Source of the DNA: Bolinopsis microptera | Taxonomy: Eukaryota > Ctenophora > Tentaculata > Lobata > Bolinopsidae | DNA length: 64,000 bases | Assembly (NCBI RefSeq): GCF_026151205.1 | Contig: NC_087074.1 | Coordinates: 19,326,740 to 19,390,739 of the forward strand | Direction: 5' to 3' | Shown here: positions 26,406-37,582 of the stretch, piece after piece | How positions within the stretch are numbered: position 1 is the stretch's first letter | Layout of the letters: the number at the start of each line of letters is the position of its first letter | The notes under the pieces: generated by a model | Told to the model about the DNA's origin: nothing | The model's input: only the letters and a program-made list of their open reading frames with translations | The model's database searches: none | Translations under genes and position numbers: made by a program

Positions 26406-28444
26406 TCATCACTGTCGTCTGAATATTAGTATAGAGCGGGAACTTCCCAAGTTTCAGGTAGAGTTGATACTGGTCTATAGTTTTCTAAAAGCTGTTCATC
26501 TTCTTTTTTGTAAATGGGGCTGATTCTCCCAGTTTTTAATTCATCGGGAAAGTGGCCTTCTTGCATGCATTTATTAAAGTATCTAGCTAAGTACGGTGCA
26601 GTAATTTGACACGACTTCTTGATCACATGAATAGGTATGTCACTAGATTTCCCGTTTTTTAGTTCGTTTATGATCTCTTTAATCTCAATACAGTCACAAT
26701 CACAAAGAAAAATACTGGACGTAACTGATGTGGGCAGGTAATCAGTAAATGACGGCAGGGAATTTATTCTTAAGAAGTCACCAGAGTATGCTTCGTTCAA
26801 GTTAGCTGCAATAGAGGCAAAGTATTTATTGAACTCATTTGCAATTACACGACGATTAATCACACGCTCATTATTTATCACAAAGTTAGGTTTAATCTCA
26901 CGTATTTTCTTACCACGTAGTTCATTAATTATCTGCCAAGTTTTCTTACTATCTCCAGCGCATTCTGTAATCTTAACACCATGATACTTACGTTTTGCAG
27001 AATTAATAAGGTGGTTTAATAACTTCCGGTGTGCCTTAAATTCTTCATGACGTGTTACTTTATTTGTACAATTATAACAAAGAGTAAGACAGTCTGCATG
27101 GTTGGTTGAAGAGGCGTTGAGGCATTTCTTCTTAACTGCCTTTTTCCACAGGTCATAAAGCTCATGTTTTCTATTTATAGAGGCAATCAGGCCTGATGTA
27201 ATCCATGGATTATTCTTAGCAGTACGTTTAGAACACTTAGGCTGGTTTAGTTTACATGCACTGTCTAGTTGATGATTAAATACAGTGAAAAAATTACTGA
27301 AGTCTTCTGGTGGATCACTAGTTAATTCATTGTCTAGTACTTCCACAAATTTGTCCACATTTTTTGCGCAGTAGTCATAGTACTGGAAATAGTTTTGTTC
27401 ATGAACCTCAGTACTGACTAGGGGTGAGTTGAATATGTTAAATACAGCATGGTGGTGACTGATGCAGGTACTAATTGTTCCAGAGCAGATAGAGTTCTCT
27501 ATGTTGTTGGTGAGTATGTTGTCAATGCATGATTCGTTACATCCTGGTTTATGATGCGTTGAAGTAGAAATAAGTGGTGATAAACCTAGACCTAGAATAA
27601 GGTTTTCAAAGTCTTGAACAAGTTTACTGTTTTCATCATGGAGATTAATGTTAAAGTCACCTAGTATGTAAACATTCTTTTTTGGGCATGATTCAATAAT
27701 TTTTCTAAGTTCATTTAGTGCCTCTGAGGAGTCCCCACTAGGAGGACGGTACAGTACTCCTACATGTACAGGTTCATCATGTTGAATAGTAATAAATAGG
27801 GTTTCAAGATTTTTGGTTACCCATGATAATTCTTCGTTTACAACTCCGTTAAGTTCGTCCTTTAAGTACAATGCTACTCCACTTCCCTTTGCTTTATTGA
27901 TATGTTTGTCCTGATAGAAACAATTGTACCCCTCTAGATGGTAAACAGTGCTTTCCTCTATTCCAATATTGGTTTCAGCAAGTCCAATAATTTTAAATTT
28001 TTCGGCTAATCGGTTTAGTTCCATGCTAAAGGCATCAAAATTTGTTTTATTACCATCTATATTCTGGAAAATCGTGGAGCAGTTGCTTGCAAAACACGGT
28101 TTGATATGTGTGTTAAAGTCCTTAATTGTATAGGATCTACAGTTTTCCAAAGCATCGGACATCTTTTGGATACATGGGTCACAGTCATTAACTTCAGGAT
28201 CGGTCATTACTTTAAAAGGATTATATTTTTTAGATATGGAATGTTTACACTCGTTGCAGTAAAAGTTGTCATTGATAACTTGCGCTTTGGAAGGATTAAA
28301 ACATTTGGCATGGAGAATACTATTGCAGTTAAAACATTCAAAGTGGGGAAGCCCTAATCCAATATTCTTCAGAAAAAAAGGGGGAACCCCCAACCCATGT
28401 AGCTGAGACACCTCACAGCAATGTAAACAAGTATCATCCATCAA
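26406..28444 (-). CDS. Non-LTR retrotransposon ORF: PHD-like finger plus APE endonuclease, RT truncated
   Basis: 672 aa on the minus strand from 28444. The N-terminus has paired cysteines in a PHD-like pattern (CLHC, CFNC, HAKC, CNEC). An AP-endonuclease-type domain follows, about residues 125-340 (IGLAETNIG, VLYRPPSGD, ILGDFNINL, SHHHAVFNIF). The start of a reverse transcriptase follows (YFNKCMQEGHFPDELKTG, NYRPVSTLP). The ORF breaks off after the first RT motif, exactly where the duplicated 1.4-kb unit begins at 26405. Loss of a 3' end is unusual for LINE insertion, which normally truncates the 5' end, and points to later deletion or recombination. The endonuclease part looks intact. CR1/L2/Jockey-like by architecture. 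Confidence 0.9.
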
Positions 28445-28489
28445 GCTAGCTTATAAAGCTAAAAACATAAACAGTGCTTCCATCCAGTT

Positions 28490-28757
28490 GTAGCGCGATG
28501 CACTACTTGGTCGCGCCAAGCATCAAATAATGCTTCTCGCAAGATGGGTGAGATGCACCACTGGGCCTCGCTGAGCCGTGAAGGATTGACATCGTGAATC
28601 AAACCATCCAGCTGTACAAAATTTACATGGTCAATCAAGATTCAAGCAGCTTGTTGGATCTTTGACCCACGTTGTATATTTATTTTTGTTGATTCACGAT
28701 GTCAGAAGCATTATTCGATGCGCGCGCGGCCCAGTACTAGTGCATCGCGCTACAACC
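28490..28757. repeat. Imperfect palindromic element of about 268 bp
   Basis: GTTGTAGCGCGATGCACTA near 28490 recurs inverted (TAGTGCATCGCGCTACAAC) near 28738. A second inner pair, GACATCGTGAATCAA and TTGATTCACGATGTC, lies within it. Non-coding foldback or MITE. Confidence 0.75.
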
Positions 28758-29264
28758 CAGAAAACCTTACCGCCTGCTGGGCTCGCTAGAGGTGATAGAT
28801 TTTCAACAGCACGTTTGGCGTCGCGCGTCACATCGAGTTTACCTTTCGCACGCTGCATTTAGTTTAGTAGTCATGACAACGACATGACTTTTCAAAGTTT
28901 AAAAGCTGCGATCTTTTATTTAGCCCAAAATCAAACTTAAAACTTTTCGGTTTAATTCAGAATCTAAGTTGACCCAAATTGTGCTCCTATCCTGTGGAGT
29001 TAACTGTAAATTTGCGAGACGGAAATTTTGTTGAAAACCGGAAGGTTCTATTTATTTTACTTTTGGAGATAATCCCCGGCCAGTAGGGTTTGCTGGGAAT
29101 TATTTTTGCGACTCCGGCTGTGTAGCATTTGGATCTCACTAACAAAACAAATTTGTCAACACTTGCGACATGGCAGCAAATAATTAATTAACATCTATTA
29201 TGTTCATTTTCCTAAAAATTTTGTTTTCCATATTTTAAAATTATAGCCATAAATATCAAAATTT
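28758..29264. other. No gene seen
   Basis: AT-rich sequence without a recognisable exon or repeat. Confidence 0.4.
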
Positions 29265-29425
29265 ACATAAACAAATCTAGGAGACCTCAAAGCTCGGCTT
29301 CTGGGGGATGAGGTTGAAGGAAATGTCTTGCAGTTCAAGATGCTGGGCCGTTGATCTTCCTCTGATTCCTCTTAGTGCAATGAGTGTTTCCTTTAAAATG
29401 GTGTTGTCCTTGATATATAAACGAG
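29265..29425 (-). pseudogene. Short fragment of the retroelement C-terminal module
   Basis: Minus-strand similarity to the 3' end of the copies at 19120 and 32110: CATAAACAAATCTAGGAGAC corresponds to the 3' UTR start, followed by the end of the coding module. Too short to encode a domain. Confidence 0.6.
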
Positions 29426-30147
29426 GTGGACCATGTAATGGTGGAGGTGTTTATGTCTCACTTCGCCATAATTCTTTCAATGAAACTAATAAATCAATGA
29501 AACTAATAAATCAATGTTTTAGCTCATTTTACAAAGTCAAATATTTAAAACAATTTAAATTGTATAGTGCTCAATTTGTAAATGACTAGTTGATCTTTGC
29601 TATTGGAAGTTTGTCAAGGACTGGCAGCTAGCGGGGCAAGGAATGCACGGGCTTAGGGGCTTTTGTGCACACCAGAACACTAGCTCGGTAGATTTTTGGA
29701 AACTAGAAGGACTGAAAACTAAAATTGTTTTTGATGGAGGCTGAGGCATGTTTTTGAGAGGGACGGTATAATAGCTTGTGGTAACAACTGGCCTTTACTT
29801 TAATAGGATGAAGTTTTGGTTTTAGGACAGGAAGAAGGCATTAAGAAGATTTGCTCTTTGTTTACAAGGCAGAATATAAGCAATGTTGGTTATAATATGT
29901 ATCAATTTCTAGATCTTCGTTTATCAATGTTCACTAAATGGTTTTAAAATTTTAATAGGGAGGGAAATTCATCAACTTTATTAAGTACCCATCAAAAATA
30001 AATCTTATATCAATGTAATATATTAAAAATCATAATCCTAAGTCTAATAATAAATCTGTTAAAAACACTTTCTCACTACACTGCGCTCACACACGTTAGT
30101 AAGACAAAGGAAAATGCACACCCAGCTAATTTTCAATTTCAAGATAA
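29426..30147. other. Non-LTR 3' flank, no gene supported
   Basis: AT-rich. The part nearest 30147 is probably the 3' UTR of the minus-strand retrotransposon upstream. No poly(A) tail is obvious on the minus strand. Confidence 0.4.
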
Positions 30148-31790
30148 TCATTTTGGATGTGTGGACCCTAGGGTAGACTTAATGTCAAAATTTAGATTAG
30201 AGCATTCGAAATCTTTGTTTGTCCAATCAAGATCAGCATGGTTATGCTGGTTGACGAGCAGTGATTGCTTCATCCTAGACTTCAGGCAGGCCACACTTAG
30301 ACAGTAGTCACGTATACCAAGCTTAGGCACAATTACGTTCCAAATACGAGTCGTTCTGCTATTGAAGTTGTCAGGGGGGTCTGCTTGGCTTAGTATAAGG
30401 GTGGGTTTCCTACTTGAGCAGGTGAAATTTTCATGGAGGGAAATCGGAGCACGGAATTTCATGATTTTATAGAGCTCAAGGAAACAATGGTAAGTGTACA
30501 GGTTTTGGACGGCAAGTATTCCGTGTTCCTTGAACAAAGGTTTCGTGTGCTCTTTCAAGAAAAATTTTTTGTTCAGATTTTGGTTGCCAAACGGTCGAGC
30601 ACGAGCACAGGTCTTAAATTTATCTAGGTATGCCTCCCTGTCGCCAAACAGTACCCTGAGACAATATTTTTGTGCTTTGAATACAGAACTTATACGAGTT
30701 TTGGCTGCCCCACCCCAAACCGTGATACAATAGGAGAGGTGTGATTCAAATAGAGTGTAATACAACTGGCGGTGTAAGAAATCTGGGAGGGAGCAGCGTA
30801 GGCGGCAGAGAGTTGATGTTGCATGGCTGAGAGAACGCCTAAGTGATTTTATATGTTCTTCCCAGGTTAGCTTTTCATCGATGACGACTCCCAGAAACTT
30901 AGCAGATGCAACTTGTTTTATTGGAAAGTTATCAATGGTTAGAGTATATTCAGAATTATTGTCAGTCTGGGAGGACGATGCTGGTTTAAAGTGAATGAAA
31001 CAGCATTTAGACAAGTTGACATGGAGTTTGTTTGCTCGCATGTAGGAATATAAACTAGCTAAAAGAGAATTACCACGCATATATGCCTCCTTTTTAGATT
31101 TCCCAGTCACAAATATATTGGTGTCATCAGCGAAGGTGACAAATGATCCCAAACTGGAGCTGTTGGCGATATCATTAATATATAGGAGAAATAAGAGAGG
31201 TCCAAGAATCGAACCCTGAGGGACTCCAAACTGTATTTTCAAGGCGTCAGATTTCTCACCAACAACTTCAGTATATTGTGATCTATTTGTTAAGTAACTT
31301 TTTATAAGATCATTTGCCACCCCACGTATCCCATAGCCCTGTAATTTGACAAGTAATGTACCATGATCTATTGTATCAAAAGCTTTGCTAAGGTCTATGA
31401 ATATGCCTAAGACATGATGCTTAAGTTTTAGAGATTCAGTTATAAGGTTTACTGAGTGATTAACTGCATGTGAAGTAGAGTGTGACTGCCTGAAGCCAAA
31501 TTGTGTTTTAGATATTATACCCTGTGAGCTAGCAAACGAATATATTCTTGAGTAAATGATCTTTTCAAAGATTTTACCAAATATAGAGAGAGTAGAGATT
31601 GGGCGGTAGTTTTCTATCTCTTCAGGGTTTCCCTTCTTAATTACAGGAGTTATTCTACCAGTCTTTAGAACGTCGGGGAACGTGCCATTAGACATTAAGA
31701 TGTTGATGTATCGACTAAGGATCGGTGTAATTACGTGAGAAATCAGATTTGTTAGCAACAAACCACTGCCAGCAAATATATTATTACTAA
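30148..31790 (-). CDS. Non-LTR retrotransposon reverse transcriptase, 5'-truncated
   Basis: 537 aa from the first Met at 31761. Complete RT core: NYRPISTLSIFGKIFEK, motif A FIDLSKAFDTIDH, motif B GVPQGSILGPLLF, catalytic motif C FADDTNIF, then thumb and C-terminal region (YCITVWGGA). The endonuclease part is absent, and sequence beyond about 31790 is unrelated, as expected for a 5'-truncated copy. Jockey/CR1/L2-like. It differs from the reverse transcriptase at 22420-23830 throughout, so it is another family. The part present is uninterrupted, suggesting a fairly recent insertion. Confidence 0.9.
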
Positions 31791-32109
31791 GCGTCTTCTT
31801 CTTCCTGTCAACGGGACACTAATCCCTGTTGAGGCCAAAAAGGCAGATGGAGTTTTATTCTTATCTACATTTTGATGATTTTTATCATACAGAAAGCCAT
31901 CGAGAAAATTGGCAATAGAGAATATTTTCAAACACAGTTTCAAGAACGATACCAATTATGAGTTCTGGAAAGCTTGAAATCAGATTTTCACTGGGTAGCA
32001 GTTAAGTGGCGTAATGTTGCATGCTGGTGCCCCCCCCCCCCACCCCCACCCCCGCCCCGCTTTCAAATCGCCCCTTTTAAATTGGAAAGTTAAAATTGGC
32101 CAAATTAGG

Positions 32110-32780
32110 TGATGGATGAAGCCCGTCTGGATGTAGCAGCTGTTGAACTGTATGCACCATTCGAAAGAACATTCTTTGACATCAGGGTCACTCATCCTAA
32201 TTGCGATTTGCGACTCAAATACATTTAAGCCACTAGATAAAATCTACAGTGCGCATGAGAAAGAGAAGAAAGATCTCTATGAGGAGAGAGTACTTCAGTC
32301 AGAGAAAGGGTTCTTTGTCCCACTAGTCTTTACAACATCCAGAGGTATGGGCCCACTCTGCACTGTGTTTGTAGATCGTATTTCTGAAAGGATAGCTGAC
32401 CACAATAAAGAAGCTAAGAGCAAGGTCAAAAATCACATCAGAACACGATTCAGGTTTGATCTGCTACGAAGCACACTCATAGCACTCAGGGGAATCAGAG
32501 GAAGACAAAAAGCCCAGCACCTTGGACTGGATGACGTATCCTTCAATCTCATTCCTCAGAAGACGAGCTTTGAGGTCTCTTAAGTTTGTTTATGTAAATT
32601 TTATAGATAATTTATTGTAGCTTTTATATTGTGTAAAATTTTACGGATGAAATGATCCCAGGGGAGACTCCTAACCCACCGCTTCGATGGGTAGTTGATA
32701 CATCTTTCACAAGCAAGAGCCACTTTAGTCTACTTGCTGTGAGGTGTCTCAGCTACATGGGTTGGGGGTCCCCCCTTTTT
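32110..32780 (+). pseudogene. Retroelement C-terminal module with FFDIRV motif, frameshifted
   Basis: Starts MDEARLDVAAVELYAPFERT and FFDIRVTHPNC, then a 7-bp duplication (TTGCGA/TTTGCGA region near 32205) shifts the frame. The other frame carries CDSNTFKPLDKIY, a coiled KEKKDLYEERVLQSEKG, then GMGPLC and a conserved helix RTRFRFDLLRSTLIALRG, ending at 32583. D-x-R after FF and the following acidic/basic residues resemble a restriction-like nuclease core. This module usually follows a reverse transcriptase in invertebrate elements; that part is missing here. The 3' UTR runs to GGTTGGGGGTCCCCC at about 32775. Confidence 0.7.
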
Positions 32781-32810
32781 TTTCTTTAAAAAAAATTTAG
32801 GTGATGGAAT

Positions 32811-32982
32811 ACCACACAGGACAGAGGTACTCAGATGATGTGGGATACATTAGGAAGCGCCTTCGTTTCGAAATCTTAAGAACGACAGTAATTTCTCTCC
32901 GGGGAGACAGAGGGGCGAGAAAGAACTTTGTCAATATAGACAATTTAGATTTGAACTTGGAGCTGCAAGGCCAAGGGTGATT
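32811..32982 (+). pseudogene. Second, diverged fragment of the same C-terminal module
   Basis: The plus strand reads YSDDVGYIRKRLRFEILRT then VISLRGDRG before a stop, matching the conserved helix region of the neighbouring element but from a different family member. Only the end is present. Confidence 0.6.
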
Positions 32983-33288
32983 TTCAAAATATTGAGTTTT
33001 TGAAGGGTTATTTTTATATTGGGTCATTGTGACATTATATGTATACTATTTGAAACATTTTATAAAAAACTAGGTGATTTTAGAGTATATGGCATATGCT
33101 GGTAGAATCTCTGAAAATGTGTGTTTCTAGGCAAAACGTGCAATTTTGCTAGTACTAATTGAGTTTTTTAAATTGTCCCATATTCAAACGATGATTTGGC
33201 GCCATGAGCTTGCTCATTGATTAGTGGATTGAAAACATTGTGTATTGCACCTGGTTACCTCAAAGCATTACTGGATGTGGATGTAGTG

Positions 33289-34172
33289 TAGGGACTACGG
33301 GTGGAAGATGAATAATTGATATTCCAACAGCATCTTGTTCCCTGCATTGTGCTGATTCCGGGAAGCATTTTGTTTACGCTCTCATCATTCTGTAGGATGA
33401 GATATCGTTCATTTAAAATTGGGTAATTATAGGCCTGTCAAGGATTTCAGCCTAATTAAGAGCTGATCAATTGCAGCTAGTTGTGCCATATAAGGGATAA
33501 CTGAGGTCACGTGACATTCAGTCCTATCACGTGACCGCTAATCCTATCACGTGACCTTGATTCGTAAAGCCTCGGGCACGTGATCACATTCGTAACGTGT
33601 CGTATGCCGACTAGGAGATTTTGTGACGTCACCAGAGCTGAAGCTACTTGATCAGGCCTTATATGGAATAATATCGTGTATCGGGTGTAATTGGACCCAA
33701 TTAGAGCAGCTGAGCGCTCAATTATAGCAGCATTGCATCTGGTACCACCTTCTGAAACCCAGCAGACAGCTGGCCCAGAGAATCGAAATTAGAAGGATTT
33801 TTTATTGATGGAAATCGAAGCGGAAACCTTGTAACCCTATGTTTTCGATGACGCCGAACAAGATTAAACAGGTTATAATTGTCCTACTCTCGTGTAAATT
33901 GCTCTAAAACGTGATTGAAATTGTAATGATGCTATCAATTGTAATACAGTTTTTACATTAAGCTGAGCGGCGTAACGGCTGGCATTCCTGGGCCGCACTC
34001 ATCCCAGATTGTCATTCCGCCGCAGCTTCAATTTATCTGGATATTACAGCCTGGGGTCCCCAGGTAACGACTGGAACCGCTACATCTGCCTAATCTCAGC
34101 TATTGTAAATAACGAAGCCTGTGATCCGCACATCAGGTATTGACCACATTGAACGGGCTTGAATCGAACAAG
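33289..34172 (+). repeat. Left terminal inverted repeat of the 11.2-kb transposon
   Basis: Pairs with 43629-44490. Contains three TCACGTGA palindromes at 20-bp spacing (33507, 33527, 33547) plus a GCACGTGATCAC at about 33576. These are mirrored in the right TIR and are candidate protein-binding sites. Confidence 0.9.
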
Positions 34173-34220
34173 CCGTGTTATTAATATTAAAGATATTAAT
34201 ACCAAAAATCGTATTACTAG

Positions 34221-34549
34221 ATTTGACCAAAACCCATAATCATGGGTAGAGTGAACCGCTGCCAGTGTCTCTCTTTTCCAAACAAAAGAAAATGATATTA
34301 ATTTGAGGAACCGTCCGCAAATGCAAATTGATACCGAGAATGAAATCGGTCGCTCGCTTTTCCCATTAAATAAGCTTTATTACAATACGTAAGCCGTGAA
34401 TGAATGGGAAAAGCGAGCGACCGATTTCATTCTCGGTATCAATTTGCATTTGCGGACGGTTCCTCAAATTAATATCATTTTCTTTTGTTTGGAAAAGAGA
34501 GACACTGGCAGCGGTTCACTCTACCCATGATTATGGGTTTTGGTCAAAT
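34221..34549. mobile_element. Snap-back element, near-perfect 147-bp arms
   Basis: Left arm 34221-34367 and right arm 34403-34549 are inverted copies with almost no mismatches, separated by about 35 bp. The ends are ATTTGACC/GGTCAAAT. No coding potential and no clear target duplication. It would fold into one long hairpin. Nested in the larger transposon just inside its left TIR. Confidence 0.9.
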
Positions 34550-35524
34550 ATCATCTCTTTTTGATTATAATGTCAGGATAATTTACACAGTCGAAACTTC
34601 ATTAATAAGGAGGTAATTTCAACGATTTCGAAATTTTACCTTTGAAAACGTTTCCTTGTGTTTAGGTAGGCATATCTGTCAATAACAGACTGAATATAGC
34701 ACTTTTTACTCATTCAAGTTGGCATTAAATTCATATATAATGCCATTTTAATATCGTGGGAAAGCAGAATATATTCGAAATCACGAATGAGCAAAATTCT
34801 CACCTTTCGCACGTGCAAACTTTGAGCGGACGTTGCGTGCGCATAAAATATTGAATCACCATAAATTTTTGCATAGTGTTATTTAATATATATGTAGTTT
34901 GATAAGCATGAAAAGTTTCAGAAGATTTCAAAAAAGAACTTGGATCACAACGGGACTCCAAAGTTGGTAAAAATCGTGAAAATAACAATTTTTAGTGATT
35001 TTAGCTATTTTAAATGAATTTGGGCGTGTCCCCACGTGTGCAACTTTTCGATTTTCAACTTTAAAACTAGCCTATAACACAATTTACACCTTTAAGAAGC
35101 AAAATTGAGCTCCACAACCCAAGGGATGGCCCAACACCAGAGAATACTAATTCACAACTTTTGTGTTTTTATAAAATTATTCTTCAAAAAAGCACAAACT
35201 TCAATAGCGAATATCTTTATGAAGGAGCAAGGTAGGAAAACTTTCCGGTAGATTTTCAGAATGCTTGAACAATTATCTAAGATGAAAATGTCCTCAGATT
35301 TTGAATAAAATTACTCCTTAATGCTTTAAAATCGATTTGAAAAGTTGTTATTTTGTCAAAAATCAAGTTTTAAAAACACTTAAATTGATGACGTCATCAA
35401 GTGATGATGATGACTATGAATTATTTTTCGATATAATGTAAACTAAAGTATAAACAATTATCTTTGAAACCTGTGGTTCGAAATGACTGTATCTTTTATA
35501 CTTTTGAATCTACGGACACTTAAA

Positions 35525-35600
35525 TGTAGGCTGCAAAAGCGGCATTGGGCCAGTAATCGCAAGGTTGCTGGATCAATGCCCGCCATCGGCAAAACCAACC
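35525..35600 (+). repeat. tRNA-like SINE head
   Basis: TAGGCTGCAAAAGCGGC resembles a pol III A box, and GGTTGCTGGATCAATGCCC resembles a B box at suitable spacing. It is followed at once by the hammerhead motif and an (AT)n tract, an arrangement seen in some invertebrate short retroposons. The cloverleaf is not intact, so it is not a functional tRNA gene. Confidence 0.5.
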
Positions 35601-35613
35601 TTGATGATTTGAG

Positions 35614-35656
35614 CCATACTGATGAGTCCTAATAGGACGAAACACTGTGTCTATGG
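35614..35656 (+). ncRNA. Type I hammerhead ribozyme with minimal stem III
   Basis: The core CTGATGA (35619-35625) is followed by stem II GTCC/GGAC closing loop TAATA (35626-35638), then GAAA (35639-35642). Stem III is very short: C643-G649 and A644-U648 (last three digits of the coordinates). The cleavage triplet GTC is at 35649-35651. Stem I pairs CCATA (35614-35618) with TATGG (35652-35656) perfectly. Predicted self-cleavage is after C35651. All conserved core residues are present. Such minimal-stem-III hammerheads are known from animal retrozymes, Penelope-like elements and SINE-like repeats. Confidence 0.88.
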
Positions 35657-35687
<31 letters not shown>

Positions 35688-35745
35688 GCTTCACATATAC
35701 ATAATATATTATATATATAATATATTATATATATAGCTTCACGAC
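35657..35745. repeat. (AT)n microsatellite after the hammerhead
   Basis: Imperfect TA/AT dinucleotide run with a repeated TATATAGCTTCAC. It abuts the ribozyme, as is common at the 3' end of short retroposons. Confidence 0.85.
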
Positions 35746-37582
35746 AATCTGTTGTAAAACAGGGGTTCCAGAAAACCCACTTCCCGATACTCCTGCAACA
35801 TGAAATTTTTTTTACAGTCGATTTGGACAAGGTCTAGACGCTCTGCAAAGTTTCAGATCTCTAACTCAATTTTAACATGGTTTTTAAGGCACCTGAATAT
35901 GGCGATTTTGGGTTTTTTACCTAATTTCGTATAACATGCTGGCGCGTATTTTGCGCAAATTTCTTAAAAACCTCCACATAACTATTTCTTATTCCTGTCA
36001 TCATTAACATTGAATTAGAATGTTTTGAACTTAAATATACCTGCTGAACTACTTTCGATGAGTCTTAATGCCTGGAAAACAATAAAGGGGATATAATAGT
36101 ATAGGGGGTACATAGTGTTGTGAATATAAGGGCAACGGTTATGCTTGCCAGCATTGTGATTACCTTCTTGTCATTTGTGCGAAGTGCGTACTTTTTATAC
36201 TGCAGTTTGAAGTGCATTACAGAGTTAATGTTATGTGTATTATACAGTTACAGTTATGTAACTGTTGCACACAGTAAAACTTACTGCGATCGCGCTGATA
36301 AGAAGTGAACTGATAAGAGTCGAGTAAAATTGCAACGTAACTAAAATCAATGTAACACCGCTATATGAATAGTGATCATTTCTCAAATAGTTTTCTCAAT
36401 ATTGCAATGAAGTTGTCCGATTTTATTGATGGAACGTGTGACAGCCTTCCATGTCACAGTCCTCCGTCAAACAAGGACATCCTTCGTTTTCTTTTGAGCC
36501 ACAAGGAAAACCATGCGACTCATGTCGATTTAATGCTGGCCGAGGTTTCAAGTTTGATATTAAGTCATTACAGTACCATCGAAATGTACAGGCAAACGGA
36601 CTTCTTTCAGCCTTGCAATATTGTCAAGTGAGTGCTAGTGTTTTTTAGGTATTTACCCTACAGCACAGGTTGTTCACGATACATCAGTCCGGTTTCAAAC
36701 ATATATTTTCTGCTGGGGGAAAATAAGAGAAATATAGCCGATCGATCTTTCATAAATTAATCTACAGATGTTTGAAACCAAACCAATGACCAATGTTTCA
36801 TGAACAATCTGTAGTTGTACTGTATGCATATTTATATTAGGCACTTAGTTTCTCTTATATTAATGTAATTTAGAAACTTTCTACATTTAATTGAGCAAAG
36901 ACTGCACTTCATGCTGGCCAGAGCAATATTTCACACGAGACTGCAGTATATTGCCGATCCAGCCACGTCGACGATGATCCCGTCAGTGATCTCATGATAT
37001 TCATCTAGCAATGACAGCCCTTTTAGTTCTGGCAACAAGGTAAGAAAAATCGTTTTCATTTTATTTTGAAATGACAATATTAATGTAATTATAATTCAGG
37101 AAGATCAAGGGCCTCTACGACAAATTGAAAAAGCGTAAGAACATGCGGAAAAGGGAAACGATTGAAAATTTTGACTCCTTCTTGGACAAGGAGTTCCTTC
37201 TTGGTAGAGATCGTGCTGCAGACGATCACCATGTACCTGATTCCCATGTTCCTGATCCATTACAGTAAGTTATATTAAGATAAGATACTGGGAGCGGATA
37301 AGACTGATAGATTATACACATGCTCTGATATATCTAAAATTCTTAAATAATATCTCTCTCGATTCTCGAATCAAGATTAGTTCGTTGATAGATGTAATGT
37401 TTACTCAGTAAAGCTTTAAAGTGATGTCAGGAATAATAAGTAAAAGTAAATCGGTCGGAAGGGAGTCTATGTTAGAATCAGAGTGGATGCAGGTTCACCG
37501 GAACTAGATTAAGATGTATAATATATAATATTTAAATCAACTAAATAATCTAGAATTCATTCTTTTCAGGAATATGCGGGAC

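Noticed and set aside
35525..35600. Functional tRNA gene
   Set aside because: Box-like motifs are present, but no acceptor stem or cloverleaf can be drawn.
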